Shown: in pieces, positions 1 through 9,906 of the stretch
Layout: every line of letters begins with the position of its first letter
How positions within the stretch are numbered: the stretch's first letter is position 1
Assembly: GCA_963693315.1 (NCBI GenBank)
Contig: OY856187.1
Location: 379,787,306-379,851,305 of the forward strand
Length of the DNA: 64,000 nt
DNA from: Diogma glabrata
Taxonomy: Eukaryota; Arthropoda; Insecta; Diptera; Cylindrotomidae
Direction of reading: 5' to 3'
The notes under the pieces: model-generated
Told to the model about the DNA's origin: nothing
Databases searched by the model: none
The model's input: the letters and a program-made list of their open reading frames with translations, nothing else
Made by a program: the position numbers and the translations under genes

Positions 1-1452
1 TTGTATTTAGTATCAATATTGTAGAATACAAAATTCTCTACAAGTTTTGTTTCAAAAAAATTTTCATACTGTGAACCGTTTTCGAGATAGAGGGCAGAGA
101 GCGCGCGGTCACAGCATCACTTCAGGTCAACCGGTGCCTCCGGTCGAAAATGCGCCATATATAGTTGATGAACTATCGATAAATCAATGATTATAAATAT
201 TTGTCAATTTTTATTAACTATTATATTATATTTTATCATTTTTTCCTAACCTATCCACTTTTTATTCAGTATTAATTTATTTAACAACACTTACCTACCC
301 ATGTAATTGCAGAATTGTTAATGAAAATATAGGAATTATATCTCAATTTTAACCTAATTAATATTAATAACTTCTTGCACGATGAAAAAAAAACAAATAA
401 ATTATGAATTAATCTTTTTATTAAAAAATATCATTCAATACATTTATTTTTATTAAAAGTAAAAAATGGAATAAAGGGTACAAAAACTACAATTTATAAT
501 TTTAATCATCTTCTTCCTCTTCATCGTCGTCTTCTGGCTGCTAGCAAATTTCAAACTGGTCTTCATTATCGTCTTCAACGAAATTTGTCTCAAGTTCTTC
601 CATGATTTCGGGGTCAAAGGTTCCATCTTCGTTAATGTCGCTCTGATATGGTAGAGCATTGAGACAAGCTTGCCCATTACATTGGCCACAAGCTAAAGAG
701 AATTGCAAGACCGCTTTCCTGCATCCGCATCGCAAACCACAACCACTCTTGCAGTTGCAGAAAATTGTATTTAGCAAATCTCCTGGAGCAGCTGGTGAAA
801 TTGTCATGATAGGCTCCAGAAAATCGTTTCGCATTGCCTAGCCCCATACCTGGGGTTCCAAATCATGCCCTAACCAAGTTTGAACTTGATAATATACACG
901 CATGAAATGTTGATGAGCAGCTGCACTTGTTGGTGGAATATTTGTAAGCTGCACAGGTTTATTAAATTTTGTAGACTTGACGTAATGCATATAACGAAGA
1001 TGATCGAGACTTTTCACAGATTTCGGAGCAGTATAGACTGCCAATAAGGTTTGAGTTTCACTCTCTAATAATTACCAAGATACGATTCAAACTGAAATAA
1101 AGAGAAGACGGTCGTAACTATACAATACAATTGAACATCTAGCATCGCAGGGACAGATTGTCCCTACTGGTTATCAGTATTATTTAATATATATAGATTT
1201 AATGCATGAAGAAAATGATAAAATATAATATAATAGTTAATAAAAATTGACAAATATTTATAATCATTGATTTATCGATAGTTCATCAACTATATATGGC
1301 GCATTTTCGACCGGAGGCACCGGTTGACCTGAAGTGATGCTGTGACCGCGCGCTCTCCGCCCTCTATCTCGAAAACGTTTCACAGTATGAAAAATTTTTT
1401 TAAACAAAATTTGTAGAGAATTTTGTATTCTACAATATTGATACTAAATACA
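1..1452. mobile_element. DNA element with ~245-bp terminal inverted repeats
   Basis: Bases 2-243 reappear as the reverse complement at about 1207-1452 with only scattered mismatches. Both ends start TGTATTTAGTATCAATATTG when read inwards. The arms include a GC-rich block (GAGCGCGCGGTCACAGCATC) unlike the AT-rich surroundings. The interior carries a broken minus-strand CXC-domain ORF and an AT-rich spacer. Long inverted repeats around a single coding region point to a cut-and-paste DNA transposon or a non-autonomous derivative. The left end lies at the window edge, so the true end and the target duplication cannot be checked. The superfamily is not recognised. Confidence 0.7.
541..1044 (-). 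pseudogene. CXC-domain (tesmin/TSO1-like) protein fragment, one in-frame stop
   Basis: Read on the minus strand, 1044 to 541 is a single reading frame of 168 codons broken only by TAG at 838-840, directly after a Trp-Gly; a Trp codon would differ by one base. The first part has a conserved-looking stretch (PPTSAAAHQHFMRVYYQVQ, then W-L-G). The second part has a cysteine cluster, FCNCKSGCGLRCGCRK followed by CGQCNGQACLNA, of the C-X-C/C-X3-C type seen in metal-binding CXC domains. An acidic tail follows. It lies wholly inside the inverted-repeat element, so it is probably element-borne cargo or the C-terminal end of an element protein. A second fragment of the same type lies at 29452-29613. 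The function is unknown. Confidence 0.6.
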
Positions 1453-1756
1453 TATAGCAAAAAACCCATAAGAAATGAGATATTTACAAAAAAAGCACAA
1501 AAAACCGATTTCTGTGACCTTTGACCTTGAAATTTAATAGTTGCGTACACCCTACCAAATGTAGGTTTTGAGACAACTTTTGGGGTGTCAATATACAAGT
1601 ATTTACAGACTTACAGCTGGGTATCTCGAATTCCGAGATTCTTACCTAATTTAAGCTTAAATGACTGGACTATATCAAACATAACTTTTTGTTAAACTAA
1701 AAGTATTTTGTTATCTCTGTTTAGAAATTTATTACAAAACTAACACGAAACGCTAA

Positions 1757-2541
1757 AATAAACCACGAGGAATTGCGAAAGGTTGAATCAGTTAGACTTC
1801 TTGGTGTGGATATTCAAAGTAACCTGAAATGGAATAAACATGTGTTCAACCTCGCTAAATCTGCAATGCAAAAATTAGGATTCTTGAGTCGATGTAAAAA
1901 GTATTTAAATCCCGAGCAAATTTTGCTAATCTTCAAGTCCTTTATTCGTCCATGTATGGAGTACTGCTGTCATGTTTGGGAAGGTGCTTGTCAGTCAACA
2001 ATAAAATGTCTAGACTCTGTACAGAAAAAAGCAATACGGTTGATTGGTAATACCGAACTAACGGACCAGCTTGATTCACTCCAGCACAGAAGAAACGTGG
2101 CTGAATTATCAATCTACTATAAATATAACTTTAGCGAATTCTCCTCTAAGGAAATTCAAAATATCCTTCCACCGTGTGCGCAGTATAATCGACAAACAAG
2201 AGATGCCGAGTTATCCCATCCATTTGTTGTACAAATACCTCGTTGTAGAACTGTGTCCTTCCAGAACGACTATTTTAATAAAGTGGCCAAATTGTGGAAC
2301 TCAATGCCTCCCTCTATATTTCCCGATGAATTGTCCCCTCAGGCATTTAAAGAAAATGTCCATCATCATTTAAAACAATTAGTATAGTTATCCCTATATC
2401 CCCATTCCTTCCATTTTCCTCATCTCCTTCTTTTATAGTTGACATGGTATCTTCGGATATTCAAAGAGTCTAAATAATGAATATTTCATATTTAGTGTGC
2501 TAAACATGTCTAACTAATTAATAAAAAAAAAAAAAAAAAAG
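1757..2541 (+). pseudogene. 5'-truncated LINE: reverse transcriptase C-terminal region with poly(A)
   Basis: The frame 1757-2387 encodes about 205 residues typical of the part of a non-LTR reverse transcriptase downstream of the catalytic core: LLGVDIQSNLKWNKHV, then FIRPCMEYCCHVW, SVQKKAIRLIG and LDSLQHRR, ending with a WNSMPP block. The catalytic YADD region is absent, as expected for a copy truncated at its 5' end during target-primed integration. The 3' tail ends in about 20 A at 2521-2540. It is inserted in a hairpin-ended repeat: the flanks at 1690-1756 and from 2542 are contiguous in other copies of that repeat. It is related to LINE-B (21.7-30.5 kb) but clearly a different family. Confidence 0.85.
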
Positions 2542-2639
2542 AGAAACATCAATACGTTGTCAGAAAATTATAACAGATCATGGAATAACATAATTTAGTG
2601 AAACGATTATACAATCAGCAAACTACTCAAAACCCTCTC

Positions 2640-3110
2640 CATTTAACGTTTCGAGAAAATATTCAAAATCACAACTTCATATTTCTTTCAAAATTTCAAA
2701 AAAATTGTACAAACTAATTAAAATCAAAAATTTAAACTTTTTTCAAACAAAATTCTAAAAATATTTCAAAAATTATTACAAAACCAAAGATTAAAACTTT
2801 TTCAAAAATTCTAAATATATTGCAAAAATTATAACAAAATCAAAACTTGTAACTTTTTCCAAAATTATAAAAATTATAATAAAATCAAAAATTTAAAATT
2901 TTTCAAAATTCTAAAAATATTCCAAAAATTCTTACAAAATGAAAAATTTAAACTTTTTTCAAAATTCTAAAAATATATATAAAATTCAAAAATTCTATTT
3001 TTTTTCAAAATTCTAAAAATATTCCAAAAATTAGAATAAAAACGAAAATTGAAACTTTTTCAAAATTCCAAAAATATTTCAAAACCTATAAAAAATTTTA
3101 AAATTCCCAT
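2640..3110 (+). repeat. Tandem ~55-bp A/T-rich units
   Basis: The stretch consists of degenerate units built on CAAAATTCTAAAAATATT followed by CAAAAATTATAACAAAATC and an A-run. Similar arrays occur at 46600-47060, 47740-48050 and, inverted, at 54050-54190, 55360-55700 and 59842-60010. They always accompany the hairpin-ended family, so they are an internal part of it rather than an independent satellite. Confidence 0.75.
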
Positions 3111-3149
3111 GTTCAACTACATTTACGTAAACAAATAGCTAAATTTTTT

Positions 3150-3790
3150 TAGGTCAAAAAATTATCTAAAAAAATAAATGAAATCATTTTTTTGACACAC
3201 TTAACAATATTTTTTTGAGAAACTTATAATGCACAAAAATTCTCAATAATAATAATTTCATGTTCATTATACATTTCATTTCATACAAATAACTAATTTA
3301 ATTTTTTTCTAAAAAAATAAATGAAAATCATTCTTTTGACACATTTAACATTATTTTTTTGACTAACTTTAAATTCTCAATAATAATAATAAAATTTCAT
3401 GTCGAACAAATAATTAATTTTATTTTTCCTCAAAATTGGGTAAAAAAAAAACAAAACTTTCTTTTGACACACTTGACAACATATTTTTGACAAAATTATA
3501 ATGCCATAATTCTCAATAATAATAATAAAATTTCATGTCATACAAATAATTAATTTTATTTTTTCCAAAGAATTGGGTAAAAAAATAAATAAAAATCTTT
3601 CTTTTGACACACTTGAAAACATTTTTATGACAAACTTATAATTGTGCCATAATTCTCAATAATAATAATAAAATTTCATGTCAAACAAATATTTAATTTT
3701 TTTTTTCCAAAAATTTGGGTAAAAAATAAATAAAAATCTTTCTTTTGATACACTTGACAACATTTGTTTGACAAACTTATAATGCAATAA
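3150..3790 (+). repeat. Tandem ~125-bp units in the hairpin-ended repeat
   Basis: About five units follow one another. Each contains TTTTGACACACTTGACAACA, then TTGACAAACTTATAATGC, then CTCAATAATAATAATAAA and a T-rich stretch. Copy B (47080-47330) and copy D (54920-55330, inverted) have fewer units, so unit number varies between copies. Confidence 0.75.
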
Positions 3791-4205
3791 TCTAGATTTT
3801 GGTCTCACATACCAATCCCGACCATCAAGATTTCTCCAAATTCAATGTTCCTACTCGTAATCACTTAAAAGTTAAAATGAAAGTTTTTTAAGCAAAAAAT
3901 ATGCAAACTTCCTTGTTTTGACACACTTGACGATTTTTTTGACAGACTTCCGCTACAGTTATCGAATACATCGTCCTTTCGGCTCTTCCCATTGAGTAAA
4001 CCTATTTTTAGAAAAAATAATTTTTAAAATCCGTCCAGCGGTTTTCTAGATTTCGTAGGTTGTGACGGCAGACAGACATACATTTTTTTTGCCTTTTTAG
4101 AATCAGTAAGTCCTAAAACGTCGAGAAATGACAAAAAAAGTGGGGGTAAGAATTTCACTTTTAGCTCATGAATGTAATACTTAGGTCTTTCAGACCGAAG
4201 TAACT

Positions 4206-5250
4206 AATACATTACATCCTTAATATAATAGCCGTGAGTCTATCCCTCTATACGGTCGTAACGTTGATGACGTAGTACATTTTTTATTGTTTTTTTTTTC
4301 TTTTTTTAAATAACATTAAAATTATTGTTTTTTTGTTATTGTTTTAATAAAATTTAGAGGGGGGATGTTTTAAAAGTTATTTATAGTTTTTGTTGTTGTT
4401 TTAATTAAATCTGTTTTTTTTCAATTCAATTAGTCACAATATATGTATATATGTAATATGTTTTAATTTTGATTTTGAACCTATATAGGTAAATACATGC
4501 TATATATGCTATATATTTTTGATTTATAGTAATTAATATACTTCACAAACAAACTTAAATCGTTGAAAGCAAAAACATGAGAAATCTCAGAGAGAATTTT
4601 TTAAAATTCTTATTCATTTTGTTCTCTGCGTTTCAATTGTTTCCAAATTTTTAAGTGCCAAATTTTATAATGTTGTTTACTCACAAGCTGCACATTATCT
4701 TTACGATATCGTTCCAATCGAAATTTTATTTTATGGAAGACTTCTCCTTGGTGTTATTGTAATGCCCGGGCTATATGAGAGCTCTTATCTTTCAGGTCGT
4801 GTGGTACGTCCCCACGATTGTGCCGGATGGAAAATCTTTCCTATCCATCTTCTTTCCATTCGTCACATTTCCCCATTCTCTTAATTGGATTTCATTTCAA
4901 AATTATAAAAAAAAAACCTTTTTCCAAATTTATCTAAAATTGAAAATGAAAATTGGTTGACATTCTACAATCTATAAAATTTGATGGAAATAATATTTGC
5001 ATTGTATTACATTGCAAATTCATTACACAATACGAAGGTAAATGAACTAATTGACGACACATGAATTATGTTAAACTAATTAATGTGTCGATATTAAGTT
5101 TCATTAACCTTGGTGTGTAAGTAAATTGAATTTTATTTTATTGTAATTTGAAAACCAATCAAATTACAAATTTTATTATATTTTTTTTAATTAATTGGCA
5201 AAAATTTTTAAAACAATTCTTTTTATACTAATGGAATAAAAATTTATTGG
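4206..5250. other. AT-rich DNA, no gene recognised
   Basis: I see no coding frame with recognisable motifs, no clear inverted repeat and no tRNA-like box here. T-runs are frequent. A short less AT-rich patch near 4764-4830 has no identified function. Confidence 0.5.
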
Positions 5251-5254
5251 TTTA

Positions 5255-5400
5255 ATCGGGGAGTCGAGTCAGGAATTCTGAAGTGAACAAATGTTTCACT
5301 TGGATTCCTCAGTAGTGAGTAAAGTTTGTGTTTTAGTGTCGGTATAGTAAGTCGAGTTAAGAATTCTGTAATGGACAAATGTTCGATTAGAATTTCTAAA
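5255..5400 (+). repeat. Two diverged ~90-bp tandem units
   Basis: GTCGAGTCAGGAATTCTGAA at about 5262 recurs as GTCGAGTTAAGAATTCTGTA at about 5352, each followed by a related ACAAATGTT block. This is a simple direct duplication with no coding content. The following 5440-5560 also resembles 7650-7760, so both belong to a longer dispersed repeat. Confidence 0.55.
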
Positions 5401-5841
5401 TTTTTTTTTTTGTAGTTTTGATCGGTACCGTTTATTAGTAATTTTACAAGGTTAGTTTTTGTTATATGTATATATAAAAATAATTTTAATAAATTTAAGT
5501 CGTTTGCATTAAATTTTATTGTGCATAATATGTTTTGTATGTAGTTATAACATAATTCAATTTATTTTTCTTTTAATTAGCTGTAAAGGTAATTTTGTTG
5601 TGTAATTTGATGTGTTTAAAATAAATGTTATAAAAATATCTTGTATCACGAAAATATATTATCTCTTTATGCCAGGTATAAATTTGATATATTTTGACTT
5701 TAACTTAAAATATTACCAAAACAATTAGAATGATATAAAAATAAATTCGGTAATATTAGGAACATATGTACATATTGGCGTTATTTAAGTTTATATAGGT
5801 ATTGTTATTGTTTGGTCATTCTTGAGTAATTTTTGAGTAGC

Positions 5842-6016
5842 TATAACCGGCAGGCTGGGATTAAAGATTCGGTTGGGTGAAAAACATAGTTGTAGACGTT
5901 TCAATGTCCCAATTAATTTCAGTTTCATGGACAATCTCCTGTCTTCTGATGTTCGGACTATGTCAATCACCCAGCATCTTTAATCCCAGCTTGCCGGTTA
6001 TAGCTGGCGCCCAAGT
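5842..6016. mobile_element. Short MITE copy related to the tRNA-Lys palindrome arms
   Basis: The left end TATAACCGGCAGGCTGGGAT is repeated inverted at the right end (about 5976-6003). The interior matches the outer ~130 bp of each arm of the palindrome at 7799-8749, so this copy has lost the inner part of the arm. Beyond the right end it continues AGCTGGCGCCCAA, which equals the junction between the right palindrome arm and the tRNA 3' end read in reverse. It therefore appears to derive from a unit already joined to the tRNA. Confidence 0.75.
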
Positions 6017-6424
6017 TATGGCTCATTATAGGCCAATCTAATTGGTTTCTGTAATTTTAATAGTTATGTATCGTTTCGCATGAGATTTCATGTAATCTTA
6101 GTTTATCCCCATTTAAAAATTTTCAGTTTTTTCTAAGCAATTCATTTTTAAACAGGTTTGTAATAAGTGACTTCGCATCATGAATTCCATATATTGTAGA
6201 CTTCGTGATGTTAGGTAGTCGTAAATTCCGGTAGTACATTATTGTTCGGTTTTACATTCTAGTGTAGCATCGCATTGTGTTATCCGTCGCGTGAATACAT
6301 AATGTTCGTTGGGCTACACTTATCGTTCGTTTGCAGTGTGTGTGACACCACGATATCTCAGAACTGATTGATTAGGTGTGTCAACACAACTGTACAATAT
6401 TTATTGAAGGCTTATACTGTGTGA

Positions 6425-6710
6425 TGAAGATCACTTTTCGCGCACTTACTTTGTCCACTTCGGTGTTTTGATCGGTAGTGTCAGTTCGGACAGACTTCTC
6501 CAGTCACATTATGTTGTAATGTGTTTGTACCTACGCGCACTTACTTTGTCCACTTTCAGTGTTATGATCTGTAGTGTTAGTTGTAGTACATTCGTTTCTC
6601 AACAACTTTTTATCTGCCTAAAACCAAAAATTTTGTTTGTTGTGAATGATGTTTTCAGCGCACCAAACTTGTCCGCATTAGTGTTTGATCATTGGTGTTA
6701 GTCATGAAGT
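6425..6710 (+). repeat. Degenerate ~100-bp direct repeats
   Basis: The block CGCGCACTTACTTTGTCCAC followed by a GTGTTNTGATC...GTAGTGTNAGT core occurs at about 6437 and 6536, with a weaker third copy at about 6655. Such arrays can be leader or promoter repeats of retroelements, but no element body follows, so the role is unknown. Confidence 0.6.
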
Positions 6711-7798
6711 CATCCTTCTGAACAATTCAAATTTTTGCGTTTCTCTAACAAAATCTTAATAAATATCGGTTCTACCAAAGCCCACCCTTATCCTTTCCTT
6801 ATATACCCAGAATTTGTCAATCTTACCTCACACCTACTTTCTATAAAATTCAAATCTCAATTTTAATAATTAATTAAAATAAATTCGTTATTACAAAAAA
6901 TTTAGCTGATGTATTATGTTGTGTTAAATTCATAAAGGTGTACAAATATATTTCTGATAGTTTTGTTATTGTTGTTTTATTTAGTTATTATTGTTAATAT
7001 AGTGTATGGATTATTTTGCGTATTTGTTAAGTCAATTTGAGGTAATTTTTTGGAGTTAATTTTACTGTTTCTATGTAATTATAATGTATTGTTTTGGTTA
7101 GGTTAAGAGATTTATTCCATCAGCATTAAGATCAATTATATTAAGATAATCATCTGATGTCTATTTACTATGCATAAATATTAATTCAAATCGAATTTTT
7201 CTTCTTATTTAAATAATCAAAAATATAAATTTAAAAACTTTTTAGAGTAAAATTTTTATGTTTATTGTATTGTGAAAAATCATTTTGCATCCATTATATT
7301 ATGTTCATTATTTGTTATTAAGTTAGATTTGTTGTTATATGTAAGATTCATATTAGGTTTTCAAGCAGTTCAACTTTAAAGGTTTTAGTATGTTAAGGAA
7401 AAACTCTTGTAAATGCCATAAAATTTTGTTGAGAAAATATATATTAAAAATCTTAGATTAGGCAAATATTTAAGAAATTGCATATAAGTATAAAAAAATA
7501 ATTAAAAGTAGAACTTTATTATAATTCTATTAATTAATAAACACAATCACATTGCAATTTGACGACTATTTAGTTTGATGAAATTTAATCTTTTAAGAAA
7601 TACCAAGTTAAATAATTTAATTTTTTTTTACTTTTAATAATTATATAATAAGTTCAAGGTAATTTTTGTTATGTAAACAAAAATAGGTTTATGAATTTGA
7701 GTCGACTACATCAAATTTTATTGCACATATGTTTTTTAGATATGCAGTTATAATTGAAAATTTGGAATTCTTATGTAGTAAATATAAAAAAAAAAAAA
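6711..7798. other. AT-rich DNA, no gene recognised
   Basis: No protein motif, tRNA box or long repeat is visible, except that 7650-7760 resembles 5440-5560. An A-run at 7788-7799 directly precedes the palindrome. Confidence 0.5.
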
Positions 7799-8749
7799 GC
7801 TATAACCGGCAGGCTGGGATTAAAGATGCTGGGGGATTGACATAGCCTCCGAACATCGGAAGACAAGAGATTGTCCATGAAATTGAAATTAATTGGGACA
7901 TTGAAACGTCTACAACTATGTTTTTCACCCAACCGAATATCTGAAAATAACTCGCCGGAAATATAACAAATATCGGGATGCGTTTTTGTGTAGCCACAGG
8001 CAGTCATTCCACGACTTTTGCTCAGACTGGGGTGGGGTTTGGCTACACGCATCTCGATGTAAGGGACTGCCATAAATAAAATAATACAACAAAACCACGA
8101 CGGTTAAGAAAACAACAATGGGAAGGCAATTCATTTCAAAAAGGGCCAGTTAACGTAGGGGGAGGAGGGAATGGGAAGGAAACCCAGAGGTTTGACGAAC
8201 CTCATCTTTAATCCCAGCCTGCCGGTTATAGCTGGCGCCCGGCTAGCTCAGTCGGTAGAGCATGAGACTCTTAATCTCAGGGTCGTGGGTTCGAACCCCA
8301 CGTTGGGCGCCAGCTATAACCGGCAGGCTGGGATTAAAGATGAGGTTCGTCAAACCTCTGGGTTTCCTTCCCATTCCCTCCTCCCCCTACGTTAACTGGC
8401 CCTTTTTGAAATGAATTGCCTTCCCATTGTTGTTTTCTTAACCGTCGTGGTTTTGTTGTATTATTTTATTTATGGCAGTCCCTTACATCGAGATGCGTGT
8501 AGCCAAACCCCACCCCAGTCTGAGCAAAAGTCGTGGAATGACTGCCTGTGGCTTGGCTACACAAAAACGCATCCCGATATTTGTTATATTTCCGGCGAGT
8601 TATTTTCAGATATTCGGTTTGGTGAAAAACATAGTTGTAGACGTTTCAATGTCCCAATTAATTTCAATTTCATGGACAATCTCTTGTCTTCCGATGTTCG
8701 GAGGCTATGTCAATCACCCAGCATCTTTAATCCCAGCCTGCCGGTTATA
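7799..8749. mobile_element. ~950-bp palindromic composite centred on a tRNA-Lys gene
   Basis: The left arm (7799-8236) is the near-perfect reverse complement of the right arm (8310-8749), and the 73-bp spacer is exactly one tRNA gene. Each arm also has its own inverted ends: GGCAGGCTGGGATTAAAGAT at its outer end and again, inverted, next to the tRNA. So each arm looks like one complete MITE, and the pair sits head-to-head on the tRNA. The inverted symmetry (AGCTGGC / GCCAGCT) runs up to the tRNA ends and continues into the acceptor stem. The arms differ by a small insertion of about 5 bp near 8551 and a few substitutions, so the duplication is recent or maintained by gene conversion. Confidence 0.85.
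8237..8309 (+). tRNA. tRNA-Lys (anticodon CTT)
   Basis: A complete 73-base cloverleaf can be folded. The acceptor stem GCCCGGC pairs with GTTGGGC, with two G-T pairs, and G73 is the discriminator. The D-arm GCTC/GAGC encloses AGTCGGTA. The anticodon stem TGAGA/TCTCA holds the loop CTCTTAA with anticodon CTT at 8270-8272. The T-arm GTGGG/CCCAC has the loop TTCGAAC. Box A and box B are intact and there is no intron, so polymerase III transcription is plausible. The first run of four or more T downstream is about 94 bases past the mature end (8403-8407), which is far for a tRNA terminator and would add a long trailer from the right arm. Confidence 0.95.
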
Positions 8750-8755
8750 ATGTAA
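8411..8755 (+). CDS. Hypothetical 114-residue ORF in the palindrome arm
   Basis: The frame starts at ATG 8411 and runs through almost the whole right arm. It begins with a hydrophobic segment, LPIVVFLTVVVLLYYFIYG, that resembles a signal peptide or membrane anchor, followed by a polar part with five spaced cysteines. The left arm has the same start on the minus strand (8134) but shifts frame at a ~5-bp difference and ends at 69 residues. The last ~20 codons lie in the terminal inverted repeat, which argues against a real protein end. Another overlapping frame (8472-8750) is equally open. No family is recognised; it may be a chance frame or a captured exon. Confidence 0.2.
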   Translation: MNCLPIVVFLTVVVLLYYFIYGSPLHRDACSQTPPQSEQKSWNDCLWLGYTKTHPDICYISGELFSDIRFGEKHSCRRFNVPINFNFMDNLLSSDVRRLCQSPSIFNPSLPVIM

Positions 8756-9136
8756 GCCAATATAAATGTTTGAAATGCTTTTCTTAACTCCCCTTTGTAG
8801 CACTATTATAGCAGGAGTCAGACCCAGAAAATTGTTCTATAGAACAGCGAACATAACAGCATAGAAAAAAATATATTTTTAGCAATTTTTAAAAACAATG
8901 TCGGTTGCAAACATTAATTGATATTATTGGGACAAAAAACAGTTTGTGTTATAATATACATTTTTAAACATTTAATAATTTAAACCGGTTTAATAAAATG
9001 ATGTTTAAAAAACTCAGTACAAAATTTCGTTGTCATTGTCATTGTAGAGGGTTGTGAGAAAGGTTCGGGGTTCAACGCGGACCCTATATTTATTTTTTAT
9101 TGTTTTTGTTTATTTTTTTTATAGAATATAAAAATT
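8756..9136. other. AT-rich DNA, no gene recognised
   Basis: I see nothing identifiable here. Confidence 0.45.
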
Positions 9137-9615
9137 ATTTCTTTGGGATTTTTTGTATTAAATTTCTAGATATTACGATGTATGCATTCATAGGATGAGA
9201 GAATATTTTGTCAACACTTAAGTCAACATTTTAATCAACATCCTAAGTTACGAGTGTCATTATTGATTGTTGCCAATCAATGCGAAACTTAATATCTGAC
9301 GCATGGTCAATTCATCGCTATATTTTTGGTTAGGAAATATAGACAACTTCAGGGGAATTTTTATTTTGGAAGGGCTTTTTGTGAACAATTAAGCTTAAGT
9401 ACATATTGGAAATCACTTGAATTTTGCAATTCGAAATAACTTTTCATTTTCTCTAAAATTCCTTTAGAAAAATTTTTTGTGTTTCGTGCCATAATGACTT
9501 TACACTTAGGATGTTGATTAGAATGTTGACTCAAGTGTTGACGAAATATTCTCTCATCCTATGAATTCGTACATCGTAATATTTAGAAATTTAATACAAA
9601 AAATCCCAAAGAAAT
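9137..9615. mobile_element. Foldback element with ~110-bp inverted arms
   Basis: 9137-9247 is the reverse complement of 9505-9615 with few mismatches; both outer ends read ATTTCTTTGGGATTTTTTGT. The ~257-bp spacer has no ORF, and a SINE fragment lies within it in antisense. This is typical of a non-autonomous foldback MITE. No clear target duplication was found. Confidence 0.75.
9391..9491 (-). repeat. SINE body, minus-strand copy, 5'-truncated
   Basis: This is the reverse complement of 9803-9906 with minor differences (shared CGAAATAACTTTTCATTTTC on the plus strand). It stops just where the tRNA-like head would begin, at GTGCCA, so it is truncated at the 5' end. Confidence 0.65.
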
Positions 9616-9728
9616 GCAATTTCCAATATGTAATCATAGATGAAAGATTCAACTTAAGTAAATATGAAAAATGATGAAGTTTCAATTTAGAAATTATATG
9701 AACATGAAAATAAAAATATGGTACGTCA

Positions 9729-9906
9729 TCGCCGCTGTGGCTAAGTTGTGTAAGACTCACGGGATTTGAACATACATCTCTGATGAATGTGAGTTCGAAT
9801 CCTGGCACGAAACACAAAAAATTTTTCTAGAGGGATTTTAGAGAAAATGAAAAGTTATTTCGAATTGCAAAATTTAACTGATTTCCAATATGTACTTAAG
9901 CTTAAG
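9729..9906 (+). repeat. tRNA-headed SINE-like element
   Basis: A tRNA-like head (9729-9808) has a box-A-like TGGCTAAGTTGTG and a box B GAGTTCGAATCCTGG. The ~100-bp body that follows is shared with the inverted copy at 9391-9491. A tRNA-related head plus a repeated body is the organisation of a tRNA-derived SINE. With only two copies in the window, assignment as a family rests on this pair. Confidence 0.55.

Larger units (their letters stand above)
1640..4205 (+). mobile_element. Hairpin-ended repeat family, copy A (interrupted)
   Basis: This is the fullest copy of a dispersed family. The order is a 5' part (about 1640-1756, resuming after the LINE at 2542), then ~55-bp A-rich tandem units, then ~125-bp tandem units, a more complex 3' block from about 3790, and a terminal hairpin ACTTAGGTCTTTCAGACCGAAGT at about 4180-4204. 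The 5' part matches the reverse complement of 54200-54420 and 60030-60175. The 3' block matches 47340-47694, and the reverse complement of 54507-54900. No transposase is visible, so the family is non-autonomous. The class is unknown. Confidence 0.7.

Noticed and set aside
2640..3800. CRISPR-like regular repeats
   Set aside because: The units are degenerate, A/T-rich, lack unique spacers and occur in a eukaryotic transposon context.
4180..4204. Rho-independent terminator or Helitron end at the hairpin
   Set aside because: No T-tract follows as a bacterial terminator would need, and no CTRR terminus is present; it is described only as a terminal hairpin of a repeat family.
7771..8073. Alternative frames in the left palindrome arm
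   Set aside because: They mirror overlapping frames of the right arm and run into terminal inverted repeats; at most one frame per arm could be real, so only 8411-8755 is listed, at low confidence.
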